DNA of 64,000 nucleotides, from contig NZ_QNUL01000009.1 of assembly GCF_003383615.1 (NCBI RefSeq), forward strand, positions 124,001 through 188,000. The letters run 5' to 3'. This stretch comes from Dyadobacter luteus. GTDB lineage: Bacteria; Bacteroidota; Bacteroidia; Cytophagales; Spirosomataceae. Below, one piece after another: positions 36,039 through 45,043 of the stretch; position 1 is the stretch's first letter; each line of letters begins with the position of its first letter. Made by a program: the position numbers and the translations under genes. The notes below the pieces were generated by a model. It did not search any database. It was not told the DNA's origin and saw only the letters and a program-made list of their open reading frames with translations.

Positions 36039-37076
36039 GTGTATAGTTTCAAAAACGATTATAGCGAAGGCGCGCATCCCAATATCCTCAGAGCTCTCGC
36101 CGAAAGCAACAATGTGCAGCAGTCAGGTTATGGCGATGATATGTTCACCACACAGGCCACTGACCTGATCCGACGAAAACTTAAAAACCAGCAGGCCGCA
36201 GTACATCTGGTTTCAGGTGGGACTCAGGCAAATCTGACTGTAATTTCGTCTGTACTCAAACCATATGAGTCAGTAGTATCTGCTGCAACAGGGCACATCA
36301 ATCATCATGAAACCGGTGCAATCGAAGCTACCGGCGTCAGAATTGAAGCAATTGCGACAGAGGATGGTAAGTTATCGCCGGAGCTGATCAATGCTTTTCT
36401 TGAAACCGTAGAGCAAGTACACATGCGGCTTCCACGAATGGTATATATTTCTCAGTCGACTGAAGTAGGTACGCACTACATGAAAGAAGAATTGATAGCA
36501 CTCTGGAACTTTTGCCGGAGGCGCGACCTGTATCTTTTCATGGATGGGGCTCGTCTGGCTTCAGGGCTGGATGCAAGTGATATGCAATTCTCTGACTTAG
36601 GAAAATACACCGACGTATTCTACATTGGCGGCACGAAAAATGGTGCTCTGTTGGGTGAAGCAATTGTGATTAATAATCCTGATTTACAAAAAGATTTCAG
36701 CTACAATCTGAAAATGCGCGGTGCGCTGCTGGCAAAAGGAAGGCTGTTGGGAATACAATTTACCGAGCTGTTTAAGGATAACTTGTATTTTGCAATTGGT
36801 GCACATCTGAACAAAACGGCATCCCGGTTGGCTGAGGCATTTCATCAAAACGGATATGACTTCCTTACGCCTTCCAGAACCAATCAGATCTTCCCTATCT
36901 TGCCTTATGCGGTGATCGAAAAACTGAGAGAAAACTATGACTTCTATATCTGGAAAAAGATAGATAGCCAGAATGCAGCAATACGACTGGTAACAAGCTG
37001 GGCAACACAGGAGTCTGTGCTTCTGAAATTCATTCAGGATTTGAAAGCCTGCTCCGCCGGATCTAACAGGGTTTAA
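36039..37076 (+). CDS. Threonine-aldolase-like PLP enzyme (beta-eliminating lyase family)
   Basis: This protein of about 345 residues has the fold of low-specificity L-threonine aldolases and beta-eliminating lyases (PF01212). It opens YSFKNDYSEGAHPNIL and contains the GGTQAN phosphate-binding loop, MDGARLASG with the Asp that pairs with the PLP ring nitrogen, and YIGGTKNGAL with the PLP lysine. There is no ATG in the right place. I chose GTG at 36039 because family members begin at that point; a TTG at 35991 would add 16 residues. An ATP-grasp gene follows at 52 bp on the same strand, so the two may act together on an amino acid. Confidence 0.88.
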   Translation: MYSFKNDYSEGAHPNILRALAESNNVQQSGYGDDMFTTQATDLIRRKLKNQQAAVHLVSGGTQANLTVISSVLKPYESVVSAATGHINHHETGAIEATGVRIEAIATEDGKLSPELINAFLETVEQVHMRLPRMVYISQSTEVGTHYMKEELIALWNFCRRRDLYLFMDGARLASGLDASDMQFSDLGKYTDVFYIGGTKNGALLGEAIVINNPDLQKDFSYNLKMRGALLAKGRLLGIQFTELFKDNLYFAIGAHLNKTASRLAEAFHQNGYDFLTPSRTNQIFPILPYAVIEKLRENYDFYIWKKIDSQNAAIRLVTSWATQESVLLKFIQDLKACSAGSNRV

Positions 37077-37128
37077 ACCTGATTCGCATACCAAAGCAGA
37101 ACCAGCTCATTATCTCAAAAGACATTTC

Positions 37129-37935
37129 ATGAAAACCATTCTATATCTCACCGACCTTTATTATCAGGCAAAGGGAAGAGTTTATTACCAGGAGGATCTT
37201 TTTATTGTTTCAAAACTCAAAGAGCATTTCAATATCCTGATAGGTAATCCGCAGCAGGTCAATGCTTACCTGAATTGTGCCGATATAATTATCTTCAGAA
37301 ATACCGGCCCGGTTGCAGCTTACGAGACTTATTTCAACGAATTTGTCGGCCTTGTCAGAGAAAAGAACATACTGACATTCAACTCTTTTGATGGAAAGGC
37401 GGATCAGCAGGGCAAACACTACTTGCCTGAACTTACAGCTAGGGGACTGCCTGTAATTAAAACGATTGATAAACTGGAGCATCTGGATCTGCTGGAAAAT
37501 CCGGAAAAATACATTGTCAAAACGCTCAACGGCGCAGACTCCATCGGAATGGAAATATTGTCTGAGCAAGAACTTCGTAAAGCCGATTTAACAGACCGTC
37601 TTATTCAGCCTTTCATTGATTTCGAATATGAGTTATCCTTTTATTATCTGAACAACGACTTTCAGTATGCCCTCTATGCGCCAGACAAAGCCAAGCGCTG
37701 GGAACTGACTCGATACGATTTCACAGAAGAGGATATAGCCTTTGCCGATCAGTTCATCAAATGGAATGGACTTACAAGAGGTATTACGCGGGTGGATGCC
37801 TGTAGATGTAAAGACGGCTCACTCCAGTTGGTTGAACTCGAAGATCTCAATCCCTATTTATCACTGGATGTTCTCAGCCCCGAAAGCCAGGAACAATTTA
37901 TCAATAACTGGATAGATGTTTTGAAGTCTGTTTAG
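37129..37935 (+). CDS. ATP-grasp-fold ligase-like protein
   Basis: This 268-residue protein looks like a short member of the glutathione-synthetase/RimK ATP-grasp group. It has an N-terminal Rossmann-like part with IIIFRNTGP, a central YIVKTLNGADSIGME with the ATP-binding Lys, LIQPFIDFEYELSFYYL, and a C-terminal RVDACRCKDGSLQLVELEDLNPYLSLD, where E, D and N are placed as the Mg-binding residues. It would join a carboxylate to an amine using ATP. It lies 52 bp after the PLP-enzyme gene. The substrate is unknown. At 268 residues it is shorter than RimK-type enzymes (about 300). Confidence 0.75.
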   Translation: MKTILYLTDLYYQAKGRVYYQEDLFIVSKLKEHFNILIGNPQQVNAYLNCADIIIFRNTGPVAAYETYFNEFVGLVREKNILTFNSFDGKADQQGKHYLPELTARGLPVIKTIDKLEHLDLLENPEKYIVKTLNGADSIGMEILSEQELRKADLTDRLIQPFIDFEYELSFYYLNNDFQYALYAPDKAKRWELTRYDFTEEDIAFADQFIKWNGLTRGITRVDACRCKDGSLQLVELEDLNPYLSLDVLSPESQEQFINNWIDVLKSV

Positions 37936-38136
37936 CGGTTGGTGTCTATACACACACGTGCAGGGAGCCAGTTAACTTTCCTATAAAAACTGCTGAAACT
38001 ATCTGACTTTTAGTATAACCAGCTGACTTTTTCAATTGCATTGATTTCTGCAGAATAAAGAGCAATAGCATTATAAAATAACCATATATTTCGGTAATCA
38101 AGTAGTTAACGCGAAGGAAGATAGCTTAGAAAGATA

Positions 38137-38699
38137 ATGACTGTATACGATAAAACCTGGCTGATCGAAAGCATCGAAAACGGTAAAAAAATCAAATACC
38201 TTTTCTTTTGGGGGCATCAGAAAAGCAGGAGTGGCCAGGTTACCGCAACTTGTTTCAGCCAATGGTATGAATCTTCTTTTGTTATTGACGAAAAAAATAC
38301 AACACTGCAGAACACTGGATGATGGCTCAAAAGGCAATGTTGTTTGGTGACCTTGATACTTATGATCGGATTCTGAATGCCCGGACGCCTGCTGAAGCGA
38401 AGGATCTGGGTCGAAAAGTAAAAAATTTCGATGAAGATGTCTGGAATAAAGAACGTATCAATATAGTGATACAGGGCAACCTACAAAAGTTTGGCCAAAA
38501 CAAGAACCTGAAAGATTTTTTGCTCAATACGAAAGACAGAGTATTGGTGGAGGCAAGTCCCGTTGATACAATATGGGGAATCGGGCTCGCGGCTGACGAT
38601 GTCAAAACAGAGAACCCCTCCAAATGGGACGGACTTAATCTACTAGGATTTGCATTAATGACAGCACGTGATATTCTGGGTCAACAACCCCATAAATAG
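38137..38699 (+). pseudogene. NADAR/YbiA-like N-glycosidase gene with a -1 frameshift
   Basis: Two reading frames together spell one NADAR-domain protein of about 187 residues. Frame one (38137 onward) gives IKYLFFWGHQK ... CFSQWYESSFVIDEK and then runs into a stop at 38320-38322. The other frame continues with the expected YNTAEHWMMAQKA ... ASPVDTIWGIGLAADD. The switch falls in seven consecutive A residues at 38291-38297, and a lost A explains it. NADAR proteins cleave N-glycosidic bonds: YbiA acts on riboflavin intermediates, and others reverse guanine ADP-ribosylation. The heptamer A-AAA-AAT at 38292-38298 is in the right phase for -1 ribosomal slippage, so a working product is not excluded. 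The Crp/Fnr gene begins 6 bp later. Confidence 0.8.
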
Positions 38700-38705
38700 C
38701 AAGGT

Positions 38706-39269
38706 ATGCAACACCAACTAAGAGCACATATAGAAAAGATTGTTCCTCTTTCAGATGAAGAGTTTGACTTTGTGCGTGCCCATTTTACAGCAAAAAAATT
38801 CAAAAAGCACCAGTACCTGATTCAGGAAGGCTATCCTGTTAAATACCATCATTTTGTAGTATCGGGACTACTTAAACTGGTGTACACCGACGATTCCGGA
38901 AAACAGCATATCGTTGCCTTTGCAATGGAAGACTGGTGGGAAACGGATTTTCACGCCTATTATACCCAGACCAACGCAACCATGTCGCTGGAATGTGTAG
39001 AGGAAACCGAAGTACTGTGTCTGTCACTGGACGACTACAGAAAACTATGTGATGGTCTTCCTAAAATGGAGCGTTTCTTTCTAGAAAAATCACATTGGGG
39101 ATTTATAGGTGTGCAAAGACGAATCATTTCCTGGCTCACTTCCAGCGCCAAAGAACGCTACGAACAACTGCTTGCAAAATATCCGCAGCTTGTACAGCGT
39201 GTTCCCAAGAGTTTGCTGGCCGCCTATCTGGGCGTATCCAGGGAAACACTCAGCCGACTATCGCGCTAG
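38706..39269 (+). CDS. Crp/Fnr-family transcriptional regulator
   Basis: This 187-residue protein has a cyclic-nucleotide-binding-type beta-roll (about 25-115, QYLIQEGYPVKYHHFVVSGLLKLVY, IVAFAMEDWWETDF) and a C-terminal winged helix (VPKSLLAAYLGVSRETLSRLSR). The wing after the recognition helix is short, as is common for Bacteroidota members of this group. There are no Cys clusters for an Fe-S centre. It is only 6 bp after the NADAR reading frame, so the two are co-transcribed, and 124 bp before the ridA remnant. It may regulate these neighbours. Confidence 0.9.
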   Translation: MQHQLRAHIEKIVPLSDEEFDFVRAHFTAKKFKKHQYLIQEGYPVKYHHFVVSGLLKLVYTDDSGKQHIVAFAMEDWWETDFHAYYTQTNATMSLECVEETEVLCLSLDDYRKLCDGLPKMERFFLEKSHWGFIGVQRRIISWLTSSAKERYEQLLAKYPQLVQRVPKSLLAAYLGVSRETLSRLSR

Positions 39270-39393
39270 CGTGATCAACATCACAAAATATACGTGACAT
39301 TTATCAAGAACTGATTTCACCGATTGCCCGCAACTTTGCAGTGTCAATTTTTAACAACGCCCTGACAGGGCACGAAATCATAATTCTGATAAA

Positions 39394-39783
39394 ATGGAAA
39401 AGAGAATCATTAATCCATGGACATGGCAGGATGCGCGCAGCTACGCACAGGCCGTTGAAGTAAAACATGCCGAGGCTACTTTGTATGTTTAAGGACAAAC
39501 CGCCATCAGCGCAGACGGAATATCCAGCAACCAGGACATGAAATCCCAAATCATACTTGCCATCAAAAACCTGGAACAGGTCATCACCGAGGCCGGATAC
39601 GAGTGTAAAAACATTGTCAGGCTAAATATTTATACAACCGATACCGCTGAGCTCTGGCCTAATTTCCCTATCATCCAACAATGGGTTGCGCAGCATCAGA
39701 TTCAGCAGGCCACTACTTTGCTGGAAGTAAAGAGTCTGTTTGAAACACTGAAAGTAGAACTGGAAGCTACTGTGGTGAGATGA
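39394..39783 (+). pseudogene. ridA: RidA/YjgF-family gene interrupted by an in-frame TAA
   Basis: One continuous frame from ATG 39394 to 39783 (130 codons, the normal RidA length) is broken only by TAA at 39490-39492. Before it the frame reads WTWQDARSYAQAVEV ... ATLYV; after it GQTAISADGISSNQDM ... AIKNLEQVITEAGYECKNIVRLNIYTTD. RidA proteins normally have Ser or a similar residue between LYV and GQTA, so a TCA-to-TAA change is the simplest explanation. Intact RidA deaminates reactive enamines and imines. The rest of the sequence is well kept, which suggests recent loss. The residual ORF from 39538 lacks the first third. Confidence 0.85.
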
Positions 39784-39941
39784 TAACAACAGTATAAAAT
39801 CAAATCCTTCAACCTGCCGTTGTACTCATATGATTCAGTATATAAAGGATTGCAGTAATTAGTTTTCTGTTGCACGCAACCCACAACCTGGGATGGCCGT
39901 ATACGCTCTTGAAACTAATTTTCAATCCTAACAAAACTGAA

Positions 39942-40784
39942 ATGAAAGCTAAAAATTTCATGAGTACCCTTGTCGCCATCGCATGTGCGGCGCTTGTATT
40001 CTCATCGTGCAGCGAAAGCACATCCGTTGAGAATGAACCATCATACGACATTACTCAGAAATCGACTTCTCTGGGGAATGTACTTACCGATCAGAAAGGA
40101 AGAACGCTCTATTTTTTCACCAAAGATGTGAAAGGTACCTCAGCTTGTACAGGAGGCTGTCTGGATATCTGGCCTATTTTTACAACGGCAACAACCGCCC
40201 GCCTGGACACAGGTTTGGTTGCAGGCGACTTTGCCACAATTATACGCGCAGATGGAAAATCTCAGGTGACTTACAAAGGATGGCCTCTTTACTACTATGC
40301 TTCAGATGTGGCTGCGGGAGATGTAAAAGGGGAAAATGTCGGAAACGTGTGGTATGTAGCGAAAAAATCCTATTCCATTATGCTGGCTAATACGCAGCTC
40401 GTTGGGAATGATGGGAAAAACTACACCGCAGATTACAAAGAGGGTACTGGTGATACGCAGTATTTTGTTGATGCAAACGGTCGTACGCTTTATGCTTTTA
40501 ACAGGGATAAAAAGAATAAAAACAACTACACCAAATCCGATTTCAGCAACGACGCGACCTGGCCTATATGGTCTACGGATTGGAAGGATGTACCGTCTGT
40601 TCTGGATAAAAGCCTGTTCTCAACCATCGATGTTTTTGGCAAAAAGCAAATGACTTACAAAGGCTGGCCACTTTACTACTTCGGTCCTGACAATACAACA
40701 AGGGGCTTAACCAAAGGCGTGAGTGTGCCTACACCGGGCGTGTGGCCGATCGTGCAAAAGACCACTACCGAAGCGCCGGAATAA
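39942..40784 (+). CDS. COG4315-type secreted-repeat lipoprotein
   Basis: This protein of about 280 residues has a lipoprotein signal (AALVFSSCSES) after the ATG at 39942; the longer frame from 39870 adds a non-signal extension. The mature part is two copies of a module, each with a GRTLY-F--D motif (GRTLYFFTKD, GRTLYAFNRD) and a TYKGWPLYY---D motif (TYKGWPLYYYASD, TYKGWPLYYFGPD). These Yx(FWY)xxD repeats define a family of secreted lipoproteins of unknown function, some linked to redox chains. A CTGGCLDIWP segment is in the first copy; the second copy has lost these cysteines (DFSNDATWPIW). It is convergent with the NHL gene. Confidence 0.87.
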   Translation: MKAKNFMSTLVAIACAALVFSSCSESTSVENEPSYDITQKSTSLGNVLTDQKGRTLYFFTKDVKGTSACTGGCLDIWPIFTTATTARLDTGLVAGDFATIIRADGKSQVTYKGWPLYYYASDVAAGDVKGENVGNVWYVAKKSYSIMLANTQLVGNDGKNYTADYKEGTGDTQYFVDANGRTLYAFNRDKKNKNNYTKSDFSNDATWPIWSTDWKDVPSVLDKSLFSTIDVFGKKQMTYKGWPLYYFGPDNTTRGLTKGVSVPTPGVWPIVQKTTTEAPE

Positions 40785-40799
40785 TTTCTGTGAATTCAC

Positions 40800-40845
40800 T
40801 ATCCGTAGTTTCCTGTTCAATTCTTATTCCGGGGAGCTACGGATA
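40800..40845. terminator. Bidirectional hairpin between convergent genes
   Basis: Arms TATCCGTAG (40800-40808) and CTACGGATA (40837-40845) pair perfectly, and pairing continues for five more base pairs with two G-U pairs. The loop is about 18 nt. It lies between the stop of the lipoprotein gene (40784) and the stop of the NHL gene (40854). There is no strong U-tract. Confidence 0.6.
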
Positions 40846-40853
40846 ACCACGTT

Positions 40854-41981
40854 TCAATAGTTATTGATCAAAGCTTTGGATCTGTCGAAATAGGTAATGG
40901 TTGTTACTATGCCATCCGCAGATAGTTTGCGCACGCAACTGTTATTTGTGTCCGCGATCAGCAAATTACCTTTGCTATCATAGGCCATTCCTTTGGGGAA
41001 GTTAAACAAGGCCAGCGTTGACTTTCCATCTTTATAACCCTCTCTGGCTCTTCCGCCTATGTTCTGTCCACATGGGTCAATAAGACCACTTCCTGCCAGG
41101 GTTATTACTTTCCCGTCGGCAATTTTGGAAATACGGTGACTCCGATTATCCAGGTATACAACAGCACCCTTATTATCCAGTAACAGCGGTCCCGGATCAA
41201 ACAGCTCTGCTTTGGCAGTATCTCCCGGCACATATACCGGGCACCACTCGCGTTTATAAGGCTTACCGCCGAGGGTACTCCATGTAAAATCAGCCATATT
41301 CAGCTTTCTGACAGCTCTGCTATACCCACCACCCGCATGGATCACATTCCCGTCACGGTCAACCGCAATTCCTGTAACATTGTTAAGTAGCAGCAGTTTC
41401 CCATCTGATGTTTTCAATGTACTTACGTTGCCCTGACTGATTTTTCTGATGCAATACCAATTTTCAATCTTTCGGTATCTGCCAGGCACGTTGGGTTCAA
41501 TCCATGTTTTGCCAGCTTTGGGATCAATCTCTTTCAAAAAAAACAGGGCAGCGTCTGCCGCGTAGATTACATCATTTTGATCAATGTATAAACTCTGAAT
41601 TTTATTAAACTTGGCCTCCAGTAATTTCCCATCTGCGCCACCGCCATAGTTTTTATCTCCCGAATAAAATTCGATGACACCTGTAGCCTGATTCATTTTC
41701 CAGATCGATGAGCCTCCCGAAAAGTACAGCTGATCTTTGCTATCAATTACAATGTCTCCAAAAAAGATATCGGAGACCAATGTCATTTTCCCATCCGGCG
41801 CAATTTTAGTAATTCCTCCTTGATGCAACACATATACATTGTCTTTGCTGTCGACAGCAATTTTACGTGGTTGCAATAAAAATGTGGACGGATCCTGCGC
41901 ACTACCAGTAAATGATAATGACAACAGGAAAAGCGGGAGTAACGCCTTCGCCAGGTAATGTTTTCTCAGAAGTCCTTTCAT
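40854..41981 (-). CDS. Secreted NHL-repeat beta-propeller protein
   Basis: About 375 residues from the ATG at 41981, with a signal peptide (AKALLPLFLLSLSFTGSAQ). The rest is a series of NHL/SMP-30-like blades, for example KIAVDSKDNVYVLHQGGITKI, IDSKDQLYFSGGSSIWKM, VTGIAVDRDGNVIHAGG and GMAYDSKGNLLIADTNNSCVRKL. NHL propellers bind proteins or small ligands and sometimes are lyases. The frame opens at 42020, but a promoter-like -7 box overlaps that start, so 41981 is preferred. Function is unknown. Confidence 0.85.
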   Translation of the reverse strand: MKGLLRKHYLAKALLPLFLLSLSFTGSAQDPSTFLLQPRKIAVDSKDNVYVLHQGGITKIAPDGKMTLVSDIFFGDIVIDSKDQLYFSGGSSIWKMNQATGVIEFYSGDKNYGGGADGKLLEAKFNKIQSLYIDQNDVIYAADAALFFLKEIDPKAGKTWIEPNVPGRYRKIENWYCIRKISQGNVSTLKTSDGKLLLLNNVTGIAVDRDGNVIHAGGGYSRAVRKLNMADFTWSTLGGKPYKREWCPVYVPGDTAKAELFDPGPLLLDNKGAVVYLDNRSHRISKIADGKVITLAGSGLIDPCGQNIGGRAREGYKDGKSTLALFNFPKGMAYDSKGNLLIADTNNSCVRKLSADGIVTTITYFDRSKALINNY

Positions 41982-42017
41982 GAATATTGAGTTGGGTTTT
42001 GATAGCAAAACTGTCAT

Positions 42018-42025
42018 CAAAGATA
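42018..42025 (-). promoter_or_regulatory. Candidate -7 box for the NHL gene
   Basis: The minus strand reads TATCTTTG, an exact TAnnTTTG match, about 37 bp upstream of the ATG at 41981. No clean TTG is seen at -33. Confidence 0.38.
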
Positions 42026-42107
42026 TACATAATCACCACATAAAACTTTACTCCGGATCGTCAGCCATAATCAACAATCCCCTCTCGTTCAATTCATTGA
42101 AACAAAA

Positions 42108-42138
42108 AACCGCTCATCAGTATTTCCGATGAGCGGTT
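42108..42138 (-). terminator. Intrinsic terminator of the SusC-SusD-M14 operon (locus C)
   Basis: Arms AACCGCTCATC (42108-42118) and GATGAGCGGTT (42128-42138) form a perfect 11-bp stem with a 9-nt loop. On the minus strand a run of T follows. It lies 55 bp past the stop of the carboxypeptidase gene. Confidence 0.88.
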
Positions 42139-42192
42139 GCTTTTGATACAAGACATGTCAAAAACCTGACACAGCTTTATTTTTTATACTGA

Positions 42193-44943
42193 TTAATGCT
42201 GGTGCTCTTCAGCTTCAGAAGCTTCAGCCTCACTTGCAAAACCTCTGCCTGCTGTGCTGCCACCACCAAAGAAGATAGCATTTGTAAGTATTCTGCCAGG
42301 CGCCAGCCAGTAACCACGGAACGTTGGCGACTCACCAAATATCACTACCGAACCTCTTCCACGGCTATTGCTGACAATCACAGCCTTGTCTTTCACTTCT
42401 GATAATGCTTTGGCTGTAGCAAATCCGTTTACCAGTTCTGCGGCAGTAGTTTTCAATAATACATTTGCAGGCGAGGATGCTGTCAATCCTGTTACACTGT
42501 TTTTAAGTGTATAGAATTCTTTGGATGTAAAACCATAGCTCAACGGATGCGCAAGGTTGAGCTCTCCACGTACAATCACACCATTCAGACGGCTACCGCT
42601 CTGACCGCCACGTTGTGTAGCAACCGGTGCAGCCGGTGTTTCTGCCTGTGAAGCCCTGCCAACAACATTACGTGTTGTTGTAGTACTTTCTGCTGCACCA
42701 CGCTGTCCGCTATTTCGACCTGCAGCATTTGCAGAAGAAGCCTGGTTAGCGCGGGCTGCGGGTCCTTGTGGTTCAGCAGCGGTTGGGCTCACAGGCGCAC
42801 CGTTCTGATTTCCGCGACTTTCCCCACCACCAGCAGCAGGTGTCAATGAAGAAGCCCATTGAGCCGCACCACTCAAAGCGACAAGCGTTCCACCATTGTC
42901 AACCCAGTCTGTCAGACGTTTGCTTACTTCAGGTGCAAGCTGACCGCTTCCTAAAATGATGGCAGTATATCTTGAAAAATCTACTCTCTCCAGCGACGTG
43001 GAACTGATTTTGGTCAATGGGATTCCATGTGTGTTACCAAGTAATGCAGACAACTCGCCTACACTCGTCCAGTTTCCTGCTGCAATCACAGCCACAGAAG
43101 GCTTTTTCAAAACACGGATATTGTTACTTCCCAGATCAATCCCAGCCACGCTGAATCCATCGCTGATGGCGTGTACAGTAATGTTTGCCAGTTTTGCAGC
43201 TTCGGTGAGGACCTTAAACAATTCATCAGAAGAAATCTCCTGATAAGCCACAGGAACAACAATGGCTCCGGCAGCGAAGCTTTTATTGCCCGCGCTGGTT
43301 TTGGTTGTGAACGGACGCTGCGCTACACGCGCCTTCACACCGCGCTGTTGTAAATAATACAAAGCTTTGGGAGAAAGATAATCGTAATAATCAAACGCAT
43401 ACGCAAGCTCTGAACGAGCTGATACCGACCCCGAAAGCGCAGGCACCTCTTTGATTTGTTTGCCTTCCTTCAATACAGATTTCACTTTTGCAAACGGCAC
43501 GCCATAACCATGAATCGTACTCCATGCAGAGATATCATAAAAAGTAGTGCTGTCAGTAAAACGGTTTGTTTCGTTTTCTTCAAAGATTGATTGAAGCACT
43601 CTGAACTGTGGCTGCTTCAAAGGAATTACGTAGGCACTGCCCGGTTCAAATTTCTTACCATCCTGTGAAAAAGAGGAGGTGAGTTCATATACCTGAATCT
43701 GGTGTTGCAGCAGATTGTCGATCAGAACATTATTGATACTCTTGTCTTCCTTGCTTCCGAAGACAATGTATTTGGTACCCAATTTTTCAGCCTGCGTTAA
43801 TGCACTTTTGAAAAACTCTTTCTGATGATTCAGAAAAACACTACGCTCATCGGTAGCAGCACGAACAGCAGCAATACTTGTCAGGAAATTGTCACGCAGG
43901 TTTTTGGAGAAAGTCCTTATGCCTGCCGGTGTTTCCAACTGCACGCCTGATGTGGATCCGATCTCCAGGGTTGTACCTGCACCTCCCTGATAATCGGGAT
44001 AGGTAGAACCATAGATAGGCGAAAGGTTGGTGAAATTTTCTTTCGTATAAAACAATGAACCGATCTTATTCAATGATGCAGAGAAGTATTTGGCAAGGAT
44101 ATTGTTGAGCACATCGTAAGTCCCCGGAGGCAAAATATTGCTCCATGAAGTTAGCGGAGACGGCTCAAAATAATAGGTACTCCCCCCTCCCATTTCGTGG
44201 TAATCCAGGTAAACATTAGGATACCATTTGTGATAAAACGCGACGCGGTTGCGGCTCTCAATCTGCGTCAAAGGAAGCCAGTCGCGGTTCAGATCGTTCC
44301 AGAAGTGATTGCCGCGGTGAGGTGTAAAACCGCTTCCATGTTCTGCATCCGCAGGATCGGATACCGGCGGCCAGGAATGAAACCCGTTAATATAGTTGGC
44401 AGCTCTTTCACGACCGTCAGGATTCTGAGAAGGTTCGATCAGGACAACTGCCTCATTCAAACGGCGCTCAATATCCGGATCCTGGGAGGCTACCAGATAA
44501 TAGGCTACCAGTACCGAAGCGTCCGTTCCGGCGATCTCACCACCATGTACGTTGTAGGCAAGTTCTACAATTACTTTCTGAGATTTAATATCAACAGAAG
44601 CATTAGGATCTACCAGCTTCAAATGTTCTTTTCGGATATCTTCCAGATTCTTCTGGTTTTCAGGTGAGGTCACAAATAGTTTGATCTGCTCTCTGTTTTC
44701 CCATGACTTGCCAAACACCTGCAACGAAACACGATCAGATTTTTGATCCAGTAGTTTGAAATACTCTACCACTTTGTCGTAGCGCACCAGTTCGGTACCA
44801 ATTCTGAAACCGAAAAAAGATTCCGGAGTTGGTATTTCAGCATTGAGCTTGCCCTGATCACGGAAATAATACTCGTCCTGTGCGCTGGCTGCAACCTGCA
44901 CTGTAAGAAGGGCGAAAATGAAAACTATACCTTTTTTAAACAT
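42193..44943 (-). CDS. Secreted M14-family zinc carboxypeptidase
   Basis: This 916-residue protein has a signal peptide (1-21, ending ASAQ) and an M14 peptidase domain (about 40-350). The zinc ligands are H133 and E136 in NVHGGEIAG and H249 in LDYHEMGGG. QNPDGRERA matches the conserved NPDG-R loop, and E327 in TTLEIGS is the likely catalytic Glu. The C-terminal half includes a Rossmann/glutamine-amidotransferase-like segment (SVAVIAAGNW ... WVDNGGTLVALSGAAQW) and a low-complexity Ala/Gln/Arg/Thr-rich linker (~700-785). It is much longer than the ~300-residue catalytic domain but typical for Bacteroidota homologues. It follows susD by 100 bp, which suggests a peptide-using SusCD system. Confidence 0.9.
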   Translation of the reverse strand: MFKKGIVFIFALLTVQVAASAQDEYYFRDQGKLNAEIPTPESFFGFRIGTELVRYDKVVEYFKLLDQKSDRVSLQVFGKSWENREQIKLFVTSPENQKNLEDIRKEHLKLVDPNASVDIKSQKVIVELAYNVHGGEIAGTDASVLVAYYLVASQDPDIERRLNEAVVLIEPSQNPDGRERAANYINGFHSWPPVSDPADAEHGSGFTPHRGNHFWNDLNRDWLPLTQIESRNRVAFYHKWYPNVYLDYHEMGGGSTYYFEPSPLTSWSNILPPGTYDVLNNILAKYFSASLNKIGSLFYTKENFTNLSPIYGSTYPDYQGGAGTTLEIGSTSGVQLETPAGIRTFSKNLRDNFLTSIAAVRAATDERSVFLNHQKEFFKSALTQAEKLGTKYIVFGSKEDKSINNVLIDNLLQHQIQVYELTSSFSQDGKKFEPGSAYVIPLKQPQFRVLQSIFEENETNRFTDSTTFYDISAWSTIHGYGVPFAKVKSVLKEGKQIKEVPALSGSVSARSELAYAFDYYDYLSPKALYYLQQRGVKARVAQRPFTTKTSAGNKSFAAGAIVVPVAYQEISSDELFKVLTEAAKLANITVHAISDGFSVAGIDLGSNNIRVLKKPSVAVIAAGNWTSVGELSALLGNTHGIPLTKISSTSLERVDFSRYTAIILGSGQLAPEVSKRLTDWVDNGGTLVALSGAAQWASSLTPAAGGGESRGNQNGAPVSPTAAEPQGPAARANQASSANAAGRNSGQRGAAESTTTTRNVVGRASQAETPAAPVATQRGGQSGSRLNGVIVRGELNLAHPLSYGFTSKEFYTLKNSVTGLTASSPANVLLKTTAAELVNGFATAKALSEVKDKAVIVSNSRGRGSVVIFGESPTFRGYWLAPGRILTNAIFFGGGSTAGRGFASEAEASEAEEHQH

Positions 44944-45043
44944 GGTTATTTATATGAATTGTTGTTAATCTTTTACCTGTCGTTTTCGCAATAGGAATCC
45001 GGGAACTAAGCCTTATCTGGCACTTATACCGAAAAGTGGATTA

